This document shows, one piece after another, positions 9,376 to 16,019 of a stretch of 64,000 bases of DNA. The position numbers and the translations under genes are program-made. The stretch is from Mesorhizobium ciceri biovar biserrulae WSM1271. Its GTDB lineage: Bacteria; Pseudomonadota; Alphaproteobacteria; Rhizobiales; Rhizobiaceae. Location: NCBI RefSeq assembly GCF_000185905.1, contig NC_014923.1, positions 3,619,501-3,683,500 on the forward strand, read 5' to 3'. The notes under the pieces are model-generated. The model ran no database searches and was not told where the DNA came from. It worked only from the letters and a program-made list of their open reading frames with translations. Within the stretch, counting starts at the first letter, position 1. Each line of letters begins with the position of its first letter.

Positions 9376-9398
9376 CCATCCCGATAGAATCGGGATGG
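9376..9398 (+). repeat. Perfect 10-bp hairpin between transporter and its small companion
   Basis: CCATCCCGAT and ATCGGGATGG pair around an AGA loop, starting 8 bases after the transporter stop. There is no long T tract, so it may stabilise or attenuate the transcript rather than end it. Confidence 0.6.
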
Positions 9399-9415
9399 GC
9401 TCTATCTTATTGTTT

Positions 9416-9464
9416 GAGCATGATCTTTTCCGAAAACCGGAGTCCACTTTTCGGGATCAGCTCT
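9416..9464. repeat. Rhizobial dispersed palindromic repeat
   Basis: GAGCATGATC...TTTTCCGAAAA...CTTTTCGGGATCA.GCTC folds on itself and matches a repeat recalled as common in Mesorhizobium and relatives. A diverged relative is seen at 47046-47098. It lies just before the ribosome binding site of the 38-aa gene. Confidence 0.65.
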
Positions 9465-9477
9465 GAGGAGACCGACC

Positions 9478-9594
9478 ATGGCGCAAGACAACGAGAATTC
9501 GATCAAACTCACGCTGGCCTGGCTGCTGGTCGGCATCCCGTTGGTCTGGGGGTTCTGGATGACGCTGGTGAGTGCGACAGCCCTGTTCCAGTAG
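9478..9594 (+). CDS. 38-aa single-span protein, probable small subunit of the OFA transporter
   Basis: A short frame: MAQDNENSIK, then a single hydrophobic span (LTLAWLLVGIPLVWGFW) and a short tail ending ATALFQ. TGAGGAG lies about 8 bases upstream of the ATG, giving a clear ribosome binding site. Small one-span proteins of this size are found directly after OFA-type permeases and are sometimes annotated as a small subunit; that link is from memory and from position here. The likely role is assembly or stability of the permease in the inner membrane. Confidence 0.75.
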   Translation: MAQDNENSIKLTLAWLLVGIPLVWGFWMTLVSATALFQ

Positions 9595-9627
9595 TCCTCG
9601 TCTTCGTGCGCGGATCTGCCTGGTCTG

Positions 9628-10125
9628 TCAGGCGCTGATCTGCCTGGCGTAATAGCGCACCGCTTTCTTGCCGCCATGGATGACGGCGCCGCCGGCCTCG
9701 ACGAAGCCGAGCGCGGCGTGAAAGGCGTCCGAGGCGGGGTTCGGCGGGGCGGTGTTGACTTCGCAGGTGACCAGCGTGTGGCCGGCGCGCTCAACATGGC
9801 CGAACAGGTCCTGATAGAGCCGGCGGGCGTGGCCGCGGCCGCGTGCGTGCGCCGCCACGACGATCCGGTCGACATAGACGAAGCGCTCATAGCGTTCGCG
9901 GAACCACAGGAAATTCGGGCTGTCGTAGAGGGCGTCCTGGTCGAAGGTCATGATGAAGGCTTCGAGATCGCCGATGCGCCTGGTGTAAAATGCTTCGCCA
10001 AGCAGGAAGGACAGCCGCTCAGCCTCCAGCCACGACAGTTCCGCGGCATGCTCGTTGTTGAGCGCCAGGATCGCCGCTTCGTCTTGCCCCGATACACGGG
10101 CTATCGGGGGAGGGGTCGAGGTCAT
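9628..10125 (-). CDS. GNAT family N-acetyltransferase
   Basis: A 165-aa GNAT-fold protein. The acetyl-CoA binding motif A is visible as VDRIVVAAHARGRGHARRLY (~86-105; the R/Q-x-x-G-x-G/A pattern), with the C-terminal FHAALGFVEAGG typical of motif B. Its start overlaps the stop of cutC by 4 bases, so the two are translationally coupled. The acceptor substrate is unknown. Confidence 0.85.
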   Translation of the reverse strand: MTSTPPPIARVSGQDEAAILALNNEHAAELSWLEAERLSFLLGEAFYTRRIGDLEAFIMTFDQDALYDSPNFLWFRERYERFVYVDRIVVAAHARGRGHARRLYQDLFGHVERAGHTLVTCEVNTAPPNPASDAFHAALGFVEAGGAVIHGGKKAVRYYARQISA

Positions 10126-10892
10126 GCCTTGGCTGCCGCGATCGTTGCCGCTACCAGCGGTGTGTCGGTCAGCGTGTTGCGATACTCGCGATCGAGATCG
10201 GAGCCACCCATGCCGACATGGGGATTGCGGTAGTCCATGGCACTCGGCACATCCTTGAGGGCGGCAAAATGCATTTCGGACAGGCCGGTTTTGCTGCGCA
10301 CTTCGGCAATGTTGTGCAAATCCAGTCCGCCGCAGCCGAGGATGACGATGCGGTCGCCGGCCTGCCGCACCAGATCCGCCAACAGCGGCAAGCCTTCGAT
10401 GGCAGTGTCACGCTGGCCGCTGGTCAGCACGCGGCCGACCTTGCTGCGGATCAGCGATTCGAGCGCCTCGGCCGGCTCGCGCGTCATGTCGAAGGCGCGA
10501 TGGCAGGTGACGTTCAAGGGGCCGGCGGCCTGCGTCAGTTCGCTCATGCGCGCCTCGTCCATGGTGCCATCGGCGTTCAGGCAGCCAAACACCACGCCGG
10601 GCACGCCGAGTTCGCGCAGTGCCGAGACATCTGCCAGCATCGAGGCATATTCGGTCTCACTGTAGAGAAAATCGCCGCCGCGCGGCCGCACCATGACATG
10701 AAACGGCACGTTTGCCTGCTCGATGGCGGCGCGGATCGTGCCGAGGCTTGGCGTAATCCCGCCTTCGACGAGGCTGGCGCACAGTTCGACCCGGTCGGCG
10801 CCGGCGGCTTGCGCCGCGAGAAGGCCGTCAATGCCTTCGACACAGATTTCGATCAGCGGCAGGCGGAGAGCTTTGGTCAAGGGGCGATCCAT
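10122..10892 (-). CDS. cutC: CutC family protein (copper homeostasis)
   Basis: A 256-aa TIM-barrel protein with the CutC hallmarks: EICVEGIDGLLAAQAAGADR at the start, VELCASLVEGGITPS, FHVMVRPRGGDFLYS, and the central GVVFGCLNADGTMD followed by TCHRAFDM. It was originally linked to copper tolerance in E. coli; the biochemical role remains unclear. It is first gene of a two-gene unit with the GNAT gene, transcribed on the minus strand. Confidence 0.92.
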   Translation of the reverse strand: MDRPLTKALRLPLIEICVEGIDGLLAAQAAGADRVELCASLVEGGITPSLGTIRAAIEQANVPFHVMVRPRGGDFLYSETEYASMLADVSALRELGVPGVVFGCLNADGTMDEARMSELTQAAGPLNVTCHRAFDMTREPAEALESLIRSKVGRVLTSGQRDTAIEGLPLLADLVRQAGDRIVILGCGGLDLHNIAEVRSKTGLSEMHFAALKDVPSAMDYRNPHVGMGGSDLDREYRNTLTDTPLVAATIAAAKA

Positions 10893-10977
10893 TCCATGAT
10901 TTCCCGGCCAGCCCTACCACCGCGCCGGTTGCTGCGAAAGCGCGAACAGACTTTCGCGCCGGGCACGGACTTCGCGG

Positions 10978-11410
10978 TTATTGGCGCAATTCCGTGTTCT
11001 TGGCGCCTTGCTCGACCTGATCGATCACCAGAAGCTTCACCTCGATATCACCGATATTGGTGGCCCGATGCCACTGGCCGATCATTTCGATGATGAAATC
11101 GCCGGCCTTGTAGGTGTTGCTGTCGCCGGTCTTGACATTGGTGACCTTCAGCGTGCCGGCCTGGACATAGGCATAGCGCGGGAAAGGGTGCCTGTGGACC
11201 GGCAAGGTCGCGCCCGGCGCGATGTCGTAGGTCGAGACCAGCACCTGCACGTTCTTCTGCGGCAGCGTGATCGGTTGGCCGGACGCGGTCGTCGTGCGCG
11301 ACGCAAGAGGGGTCACGACGACAGGCGTGCCGCTACTGTCCAGCGCGTGGGCCGGGTTCGCGGAAAAGGGCTGCCGCGAGCAGCAGTCCGGACATCAAAA
11401 TTTTTCGCAT
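10978..11410 (-). pseudogene. Periplasmic cupin domain protein with frameshifted signal peptide
   Basis: The 3' part (from ~11364) encodes a single cupin barrel (PVHRHPFPRYAYV, with metal-type histidines, and AGDFIIEMIGQWHRATN). The frame open to 11316 has only a GTG with no ribosome binding site. In another frame an ATG at 11410 (or 11419), preceded by GGGGTGGA, starts a good signal peptide, MRKILMSGLLLAAAL. It runs out of frame in the four-base T run at 11364-11367 (minus strand). Removing one T restores SANPAHA followed by LDSSG, a textbook signal peptidase site, and fuses cleanly to the cupin. This is a +1 frameshift: a true null, a slippage site or a sequencing error. Confidence 0.75.
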
Positions 11411-11513
11411 GATTCGCATCCACCCCTGGCGTCAACATCGCGCAGTGGCCACCAGCACGCAAGGCAGCGCCTTGGGCACCTGCCTGCCGGCCAAAAATAT
11501 TTTTGTCGCCCCT

Positions 11514-11542
11514 CTTGAAGGAAAAAAACACGATTACCAGAT
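11514..11542 (+). promoter_or_regulatory. Candidate heat-shock (sigma-32/RpoH) promoter
   Basis: The CTTGAA -35 element (11514-11519), preceded by GCCCCT, and a CCAGAT -10 element (11537-11542) are 17 bases apart. This is close to the sigma-32 consensus CCCTTGAA/CCCCAT. Transcription would start just before the first ROSE hairpin at 11551. Confidence 0.55.
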
Positions 11543-11550
11543 CGTTTTCC

Positions 11551-11634
11551 GTCGAGGCTTCGGCTCGACATACTGGCGTCGCAGCGACGCTGCGACAGCC
11601 TCGTAATCCATGTTGCTTCACGGAGGATATGGCT
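11551..11634 (+). promoter_or_regulatory. ROSE-type RNA thermometer in the hsp20 leader
   Basis: Three consecutive hairpins can be drawn. The first pairs GTCGAG with CTCGAC (11551-11569). The second pairs GTCGCAGC with GCTGCGAC (11578-11596). The last pairs CCAUGUUGCU (11608-11617) with AGGAUAUGG (11624-11632), leaving one bulged G and sequestering the GGAGG. The UUGCU opposite AGGA with a bulged G is the diagnostic feature of ROSE thermometers, which control small heat-shock genes in rhizobia. Confidence 0.8.
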
Positions 11635-12123
11635 ATGAGAAGCTCTGATTATACCCCTCTTTACCGCACAACGGTCGGCTTCGACCGTCTCTTCGATATG
11701 CTCGAAAAAAGCGTACGCTCCGACTGGCCTCCCTACAATATCGAGAAGACCGGCGAGAACGACTATCGCATTACGATGGCTATCGCCGGCTTCGCTCTCG
11801 ATGAGGTCGAACTCATGCAGAACGGCCCCGAATTGTCTGTCGTCGGCCAAAGGAAACCCGACCAGGAAAATCGGGAGGTCCTTCATCGCGGCTTGGCGAC
11901 GGGCAACTTCAAGCAGGTGTTCAAACTTGCCGACCACGTAAAGGTCAAGGCGGCCAACCTCGAGAATGGCTTGCTGTCAGTGGACCTGGTCCGCGAAGTG
12001 CCCGAGGAACTCAAGCCTCGGCGCATTGAGATAGGGTCCGAAGCCAAAGCGGTTTCGCTCGAGCAACCCGGCAAGAAGCAGTTGATCGACTCGGATGCGG
12101 AGCCTCAACGCGAGGTCGCCTGA
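11635..12123 (+). CDS. Small heat-shock protein, Hsp20/IbpA family
   Basis: A 162-aa alpha-crystallin chaperone. The N-terminal arm carries FDRLFDMLE as in IbpA/HspA proteins, the crystallin domain begins at YNIEKTGENDYRITMAIAGF (~38-57), and the domain closes with LENGLLSVDLVREVPEE (~110-126). It binds unfolding proteins and holds them for DnaK/ClpB. The ATG at 11635 is 8 bases from GGAGG; an ATG at 11629 is only 2 bases away and sits inside the thermometer stem. Heat-shock promoter and ROSE leader indicate heat induction at two levels. Confidence 0.93.
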   Translation: MRSSDYTPLYRTTVGFDRLFDMLEKSVRSDWPPYNIEKTGENDYRITMAIAGFALDEVELMQNGPELSVVGQRKPDQENREVLHRGLATGNFKQVFKLADHVKVKAANLENGLLSVDLVREVPEELKPRRIEIGSEAKAVSLEQPGKKQLIDSDAEPQREVA

Positions 12124-12148
12124 TCACTGGAAGCTAAATCTACGGTCC

Positions 12149-12171
12149 GCCTCCCGGTTCGGCCGGGAGGC
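12149..12171 (+). repeat. Perfect 9-bp hairpin after hsp20
   Basis: GCCTCCCGG and CCGGGAGGC pair around TTCGG, 26 bases after the hsp20 stop and 20 before the next start. It may stabilise or partially terminate the hsp20 message within the cluster. Confidence 0.55.
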
Positions 12172-12191
12172 ACAGATCGCGGAGAATGGAG

Positions 12192-12647
12192 ATGAGAACC
12201 GAAACTTACAGTTTTCACCAACCTGAACCGAAAAATCTTGCCGCGGAATCCGCCGGATTGCGGACGCCAGATGATGTGCTGAACGAGGAGACGATGACGA
12301 TCGGTGCAAAGCGGGCTTTGCTCGCTTTCTGGGCTTCCGACGTTCATGCGGTTCCTGACAATCCCGCGTTGCGGCAATTGGACAACGGCGCCATCGTGGA
12401 AGTCAGCGACATACTTCGCGCACTCCGCCTTCTGGACGAAACCGGGCGGGAACCGCGTGTTTCAAAGGAGTCGGGAACCGTCAGCCTGTCTTTCGACCGG
12501 CGCCGCAAGAAGAGCCGGCTCGGTTGGATGCGGCGCCCCTGGCGGGATGACGATGATGATCCGCCGCCAATCCCGGCCTTTGCAACGGTGCCGCCCGGGC
12601 GTGGAGGCGGCGGCATGTTGGCCGAGCCGGAGCATGCAATCGCATGA
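12192..12647 (+). CDS. Conserved-looking hypothetical protein downstream of Hsp20
   Basis: About 151 residues of unknown function. The middle is helical (GAKRALLAFWASDVHAV, then VSDILRALRLLDE). The C-terminal third is basic, then acidic and proline/glycine-rich (WRDDDDDPPPIPAF, RGGGG), likely disordered. GGAG stands 7 bases before the ATG at 12192; an ATG at 12186 is an alternative. Codon use matches a real gene. Its place between hsp20 and a DUF982 gene, with short gaps, suggests a stress-linked transcript. Confidence 0.65.
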   Translation: MRTETYSFHQPEPKNLAAESAGLRTPDDVLNEETMTIGAKRALLAFWASDVHAVPDNPALRQLDNGAIVEVSDILRALRLLDETGREPRVSKESGTVSLSFDRRRKKSRLGWMRRPWRDDDDDPPPIPAFATVPPGRGGGGMLAEPEHAIA

Positions 12648-12690
12648 TGACCCAAGCCAGCAACAACCAACGTGCGGAATGGAGGATCAC

Positions 12691-12990
12691 ATGAGTTACA
12701 GGACGTTCGACCGACCGGTCCTGGTCAAGAATGGCGAGTTCGTTCAAGAAATAGGGTGCCTCGACGATGCGTTCGACTTCTTTGAGGAGTGGCCAAGGGA
12801 ACGGCGAGGTCCGATTTTCGAAACGGCCTTTCGAGCTTGCCAGCGTGCTCACGACGGCCAGGTTCCGCTGACGGTGGCGCGCGATGCCGTCGCCGGCTTC
12901 GCAAGATCCGTCAAAATCTTGCAGGACCCGCTTGCCCAATTCCCTTGGATGGACGGCACAAGGTCAGGTCGTGGTGGGGTAACCGCTTAG
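12691..12990 (+). CDS. DUF982 domain protein
   Basis: A 99-aa protein with the DUF982 pattern: LDDAFDFFEEWPRERRGPIF, then a helix with AFRACQRAHDGQVP and a final helix VARDAVAGFARSVKIL. DUF982 proteins are small and largely confined to Rhizobiales, where many paralogues occur; their function is unknown. GGAGG is 5 bases before the ATG. It is third in the hsp20 cluster and is followed by a strong terminator at 13055-13083. Confidence 0.8.
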   Translation: MSYRTFDRPVLVKNGEFVQEIGCLDDAFDFFEEWPRERRGPIFETAFRACQRAHDGQVPLTVARDAVAGFARSVKILQDPLAQFPWMDGTRSGRGGVTA

Positions 12991-13054
12991 CCTTGATAAG
13001 GGGCGGCGCCATCAGGATGGTTCGGCTGCATGGTCGTCGTTTCCGCATCGCTAC

Positions 13055-13083
13055 AAGGTGAGCTGCCCTGCCAGCTCACCTTT
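13055..13083 (+). terminator. Terminator of the hsp20-DUF982 cluster
   Basis: AAGGTGAGCTG and CAGCTCACCTT pair perfectly over 11 bases with a 6-base loop, ending in TTT. It lies 65 bases after the DUF982 stop. Confidence 0.7.
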
Positions 13084-13170
13084 GGCGGGCGGTTGTTGTT
13101 CGAGCCGTTAGTACGGTTTTTTGGCGGGCGCGTCCGCGTCGCCATCAGCGGCATGCGACACTATCGCAGA

Positions 13171-13368
13171 TTATGCCACGGCCCTCAGCGGAGGCTCCGC
13201 CATTGTCCCCAGGCCGTCGCATTCCGTGCAGGCACCCGTTTTTCCGGGGCAGCCACCCCGATGGGTTCCCTGAGGGCAGCAGTGTCCGTTTGACGCATAC
13301 CATTTGGAGCAGTCGAAAACCCTGCCGCTGCCATGACAGCGCAGGCATTCCATATTTGATGAAATCAT
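13171..13368 (-). CDS. Small zinc-finger protein resembling a DnaJ cysteine-rich module
   Basis: About 65 residues from an ATG at 13368 (alternatives: TTG at 13374, ATG at 13353). It has two CxxCxGxG motifs, CLRCHGSG and CTECDGLG, flanking a loop with further Cys residues (FDC, HCC, GGC). This is the arrangement of one zinc-binding lobe of the DnaJ central domain, here as a free-standing mini-protein without a J domain. It may bind zinc and act in protein folding or as a chaperone adaptor. No clear ribosome binding site was seen, but the paired motifs are unlikely by chance. Confidence 0.6.
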   Translation of the reverse strand: MISSNMECLRCHGSGRVFDCSKWYASNGHCCPQGTHRGGCPGKTGACTECDGLGTMAEPPLRAVA

Positions 13369-13494
13369 ACCCAATTCTTGCCCAACCCAAACGCACTCGC
13401 CCCATGCCGCAAGTAACAGGAATCATTGCGCTTTCAAGCACACTGCCCTGACTTAAATTGGGGGGATCGACGGATGGCCGGCATCGATGGCGAA

Positions 13495-13743
13495 CTATCG
13501 TTGCGCCGTAATTGCGTTGCTCGTGAAAACCTTGCTCGTCACAAGCCGGGTTGGGCATTGGTCGGCACCAGCAGGCTGCGCCGCCTTGTCCGGTTCCTTG
13601 TCGGCAGTGACAGCGACTACGTCGCCGGGCTGCGCGTTGGCGGCCTGTGTGGCCGTGGACGCGAAGAGGACCGTCTGAGTGATGAGAGCCGAAACCGCGG
13701 CAACCTGGACCAGCACGGCGGCAAGGGCGATCTTCTTGAGCAT
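13495..13743 (-). CDS. Small secreted or membrane-anchored hypothetical protein
   Basis: An 82-aa frame beginning MLKKIALAAVLVQVAAVSAL, a clear signal peptide or signal anchor, followed by an Ala/Asp-rich polar tail with a single cysteine (DQCPT). It is probably periplasmic. No family is recognised. The ribosome binding site is weak (GGGAG is too far upstream). It faces the DnaJ-like mini-gene in the same direction but 127 bases away. Confidence 0.5.
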   Translation of the reverse strand: MLKKIALAAVLVQVAAVSALITQTVLFASTATQAANAQPGDVVAVTADKEPDKAAQPAGADQCPTRLVTSKVFTSNAITAQR

Positions 13744-13835
13744 GCGAGAAAACGCTTTTTGGCGCTCCCGGTTCCCCCATTCAGGTTTTCGGCTTGCTGC
13801 GGGAACAAGGGACCGGCAGTGCGGTTAACTCGATT

Positions 13836-13997
13836 ATGCCGAGCAAGATCAAAGAACCACCATCGAAGCCCGAACCGGAGAAGCTACCTGTCCGACGTCG
13901 GGACAAAGAAGCCCCGCCAGAGCTTGAACATGTCGACCCGCCACCACGAGATGTGCGAGAGGCACCGGCACCCAACCCGAACGGTGACAAGAGATGA
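13836..13997 (+). CDS. Possible small Pro/Glu/Lys-rich protein
   Basis: A 53-codon frame starting MPSKIKEPPSKPEPEKLPVR and ending in NPNGDKR, highly charged and proline-rich, predicted disordered. Composition is more like a small cytoplasmic rhizobial protein than chance DNA, but there is no good ribosome binding site and no recognised family. Confidence 0.3.
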   Translation: MPSKIKEPPSKPEPEKLPVRRRDKEAPPELEHVDPPPRDVREAPAPNPNGDKR

Positions 13998-14159
13998 AAT
14001 CCTGATGAGATCGCCGTGAAGAGATCGCCGTGATCGAAGCGCGCTGCATAGCGGCGCCAGGTCAAGTTGAGGATCAACCTGCGGCTGCCTGCGGTTTTCC
14101 AGACATGCCATAGATCAGCCCCTATGGGCGACCTGACCGTCTCAACGCTTTGAAGAATT

Positions 14160-14234
14160 TGGCTCCCCGGGCCGGATTCGAACCAGCGACCAACCGGTTA
14201 ACAGCCGGTTGCTCTACCACTGAGCTACCGGGGA
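14160..14234 (-). tRNA. tRNA-Asn (GUU)
   Basis: A complete cloverleaf of 75 bases including encoded CCA. The acceptor stem is TCCCCGG/CCGGGGA, the D-arm reads TAGCTCAGTGGTAGAGC, the anticodon loop CTGTTAA gives anticodon GTT, and the T-arm has GGTTCGAATCC. Confidence 0.95.
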
Positions 14235-14458
14235 ACGGAGGCTCTTATGTGAGTGGCGCAGCCTATAGCTGCCCTTTTCGGCTTTGCAAAGAAGCTTTTC
14301 ACATTTTTCCGAGGCTTTTTCGCATGGGCCTTTCTCGCAATCGTCGAAGGATGCCCTCATATTAGCCGTCTTGGCAGGGATATGGAACCGAAAGCGCGGC
14401 GGCGGCTTTGGTTTGAGCATGCTTGCGAACGATCGAAACGGGTCAATCTTTCGAGACG

Positions 14459-14716
14459 ATGACAGCACAAGACAACCAGATGCCGGCGCGCAAAATCTCT
14501 GTTTTCGGGCGCGAGTTCAAAATGCCGCGCTCGCGCGGGCTCAGAATCACGATCGGCATCCTGCTGACCATCGGTGGCATCCTCGGTTTCCTGCCGATCC
14601 TCGGCTTCTGGATGGTTCCGCTCGGATTGCTGGTGCTGTCCTATGAATTCGCCATGGTCCGCCGTCACCGGCGTCGCTTTGTCGTCTGGTGGGAACGGCG
14701 TCGACGGCCCGATTGA
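14459..14716 (+). CDS. Small membrane protein, two spans
   Basis: About 85 residues. A basic N-terminal segment (ISVFGREFKMPRSRGLR) is followed by two hydrophobic segments joined by a tight turn (IGILLTIGGILGFLPILG and MVPLGLLVLSYEFAMV) and a very basic tail (RRHRRRFVVWWERRRR). It resembles small inner-membrane proteins of the PGPGW type, but the assignment is tentative. The start is uncertain between 14459 and a later ATG at ~14480. It stands alone between two tRNA genes. Confidence 0.6.
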   Translation: MTAQDNQMPARKISVFGREFKMPRSRGLRITIGILLTIGGILGFLPILGFWMVPLGLLVLSYEFAMVRRHRRRFVVWWERRRRPD

Positions 14717-15005
14717 CCGCCGATAGCGCAAGGTGGTGTTTCAGTGGGCGGCGTGCTCTTCCAGTGCCTCACGGATCTGCTTGAGAACAGCCGCGGCCGA
14801 GGCAAGCCTTGCCCTGTCATGCGGCGACAGGGATGCGTTTCTTCTCCCATCAGGCTATGCTTAACTGTCCGCTAATAAAGCGGTCCGATGATTTGCCGGA
14901 CGCCGTCCGGACTGACGCGAGGAAACCGTTCGGAATGCAAGGTGGCCGCTTGACGGCATTTTCGCCGCAACCTATTGGAACCGGGTGGAACGCCGGGAGC
15001 AATGA
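14717..15005. other. Stretch without a supported gene
   Basis: Between the small membrane protein and tRNA-Cys. A short minus-strand frame ending LKQIREALEEHAAH has coding character but no usable start codon before an in-frame stop. It may be a remnant. Confidence 0.4.
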
Positions 15006-15079
15006 GGCCTCGTGGCGGAGTGGTTACGCAGAGGACTGCAAATCCTTGCACCCCGGTTCGATTCCGGGCGAGGCCTCCA
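15006..15079 (+). tRNA. tRNA-Cys (GCA)
   Basis: 74 bases with encoded CCA. The acceptor stem is GGCCTCG/CGAGGCC, the anticodon loop CTGCAAA gives GCA, and the T-arm is CCCGGTTCGATTCCGGG. Confidence 0.95.
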
Positions 15080-15169
15080 ATGCCCGGGCCCCCGCGCGGC
15101 AGCGCAGGGGCCTGAAGTTCCTGACACAATGGACCGCGGTTCTGGCGCGGCAAGCGGACTGGTTGGGAC

Positions 15170-15838
15170 ATGAGCGCTGATTTCTCCGAACTACGCGTCA
15201 AGATGGTCGACGGCCAGGTCCGCACCACAGATGTGACCAGCGCGCCGCTGCTCGATGCAATGCTTGTCGTCCCAAGAGAGATGTTTGTCGGCGCCGACCA
15301 GCGCGATCTCGCCTATATCGACGAGGACATCCGCATTGCAGCCGGCGCGGACGGTTCGCGCTACCTGATGGAAGCGTCGCCGTTGGCCAAGCTTATCCAG
15401 CTGGCCGAGATCAACCCGACCGATTCGGTGCTCGATGTCGGTTGCGGAACAGGCTACGCCTCGGCCATCCTGTCGCGGCTGGCCGGGTCCGTAGTGGCGC
15501 TCGAAAACGATTCGGCGCTGGCGGAAACCGCCAGATCGACGCTTTCGTCGCTTGGCTGCGGCAATGTGACCGTCGTCCAGGGCGCGTTGCCGCAGGGGCA
15601 TGCCGCCAAGGCGCCTTATGATGTTATCTTTATCGGTGGCAGTGTCGCGGAAGTGCCGGCCCCGTTGCTCGACCAGCTTGCCGAAGGCGGCCGACTCGTC
15701 GCCGTCGAAGGGCAGGGCAATTCCGGCGTGGCCCGTCTCTTTTTCAAGGCCGGGGGGGTTGTAACCGGAAGACGTGCATTTAATGCGGCAATTAAGCCAC
15801 TACCGGGGTTTGAACGCATTCGTGCTTTCGAATTCTGA
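15170..15838 (+). CDS. Protein-L-isoaspartate O-methyltransferase family protein
   Basis: A 222-aa class I SAM-dependent methyltransferase of the PCMT family. The SAM-binding motif is VLDVGCGTGYASAIL (~85-99), followed by VVALENDSALAE, and the N-terminal MVDGQVRTTDVT matches the family. It differs from the second PCMT-family protein in this window (41737). It lies just upstream of a tolC-type gene, an arrangement recalled as common in rhizobia. Whether it repairs isoaspartate or acts on another target is not established. Confidence 0.85.
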   Translation: MSADFSELRVKMVDGQVRTTDVTSAPLLDAMLVVPREMFVGADQRDLAYIDEDIRIAAGADGSRYLMEASPLAKLIQLAEINPTDSVLDVGCGTGYASAILSRLAGSVVALENDSALAETARSTLSSLGCGNVTVVQGALPQGHAAKAPYDVIFIGGSVAEVPAPLLDQLAEGGRLVAVEGQGNSGVARLFFKAGGVVTGRRAFNAAIKPLPGFERIRAFEF

Positions 15839-16019
15839 ATGATTTGGCCTTGCAGCAGAGGCTTTGTCATGGTCGCTTGCATTTGAACGATCGCTGCTGA
15901 TGCCAAACTGGGGGCACTTTGGGGGTGAGCAGCAGGGAACACGAACACGCGGCGCCGGCTGATCTATGAGAGAAGCAGGCGCGGCGCGGTTCCCATGGAA
16001 AACGAATGAGGGTTTAACC

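Noticed and set aside
14735..14850. Short minus-strand frame ending LKQIREALEEHAAH
   Set aside because: It has coding-like residues but no start codon after the in-frame stop; kept only as a possible remnant.
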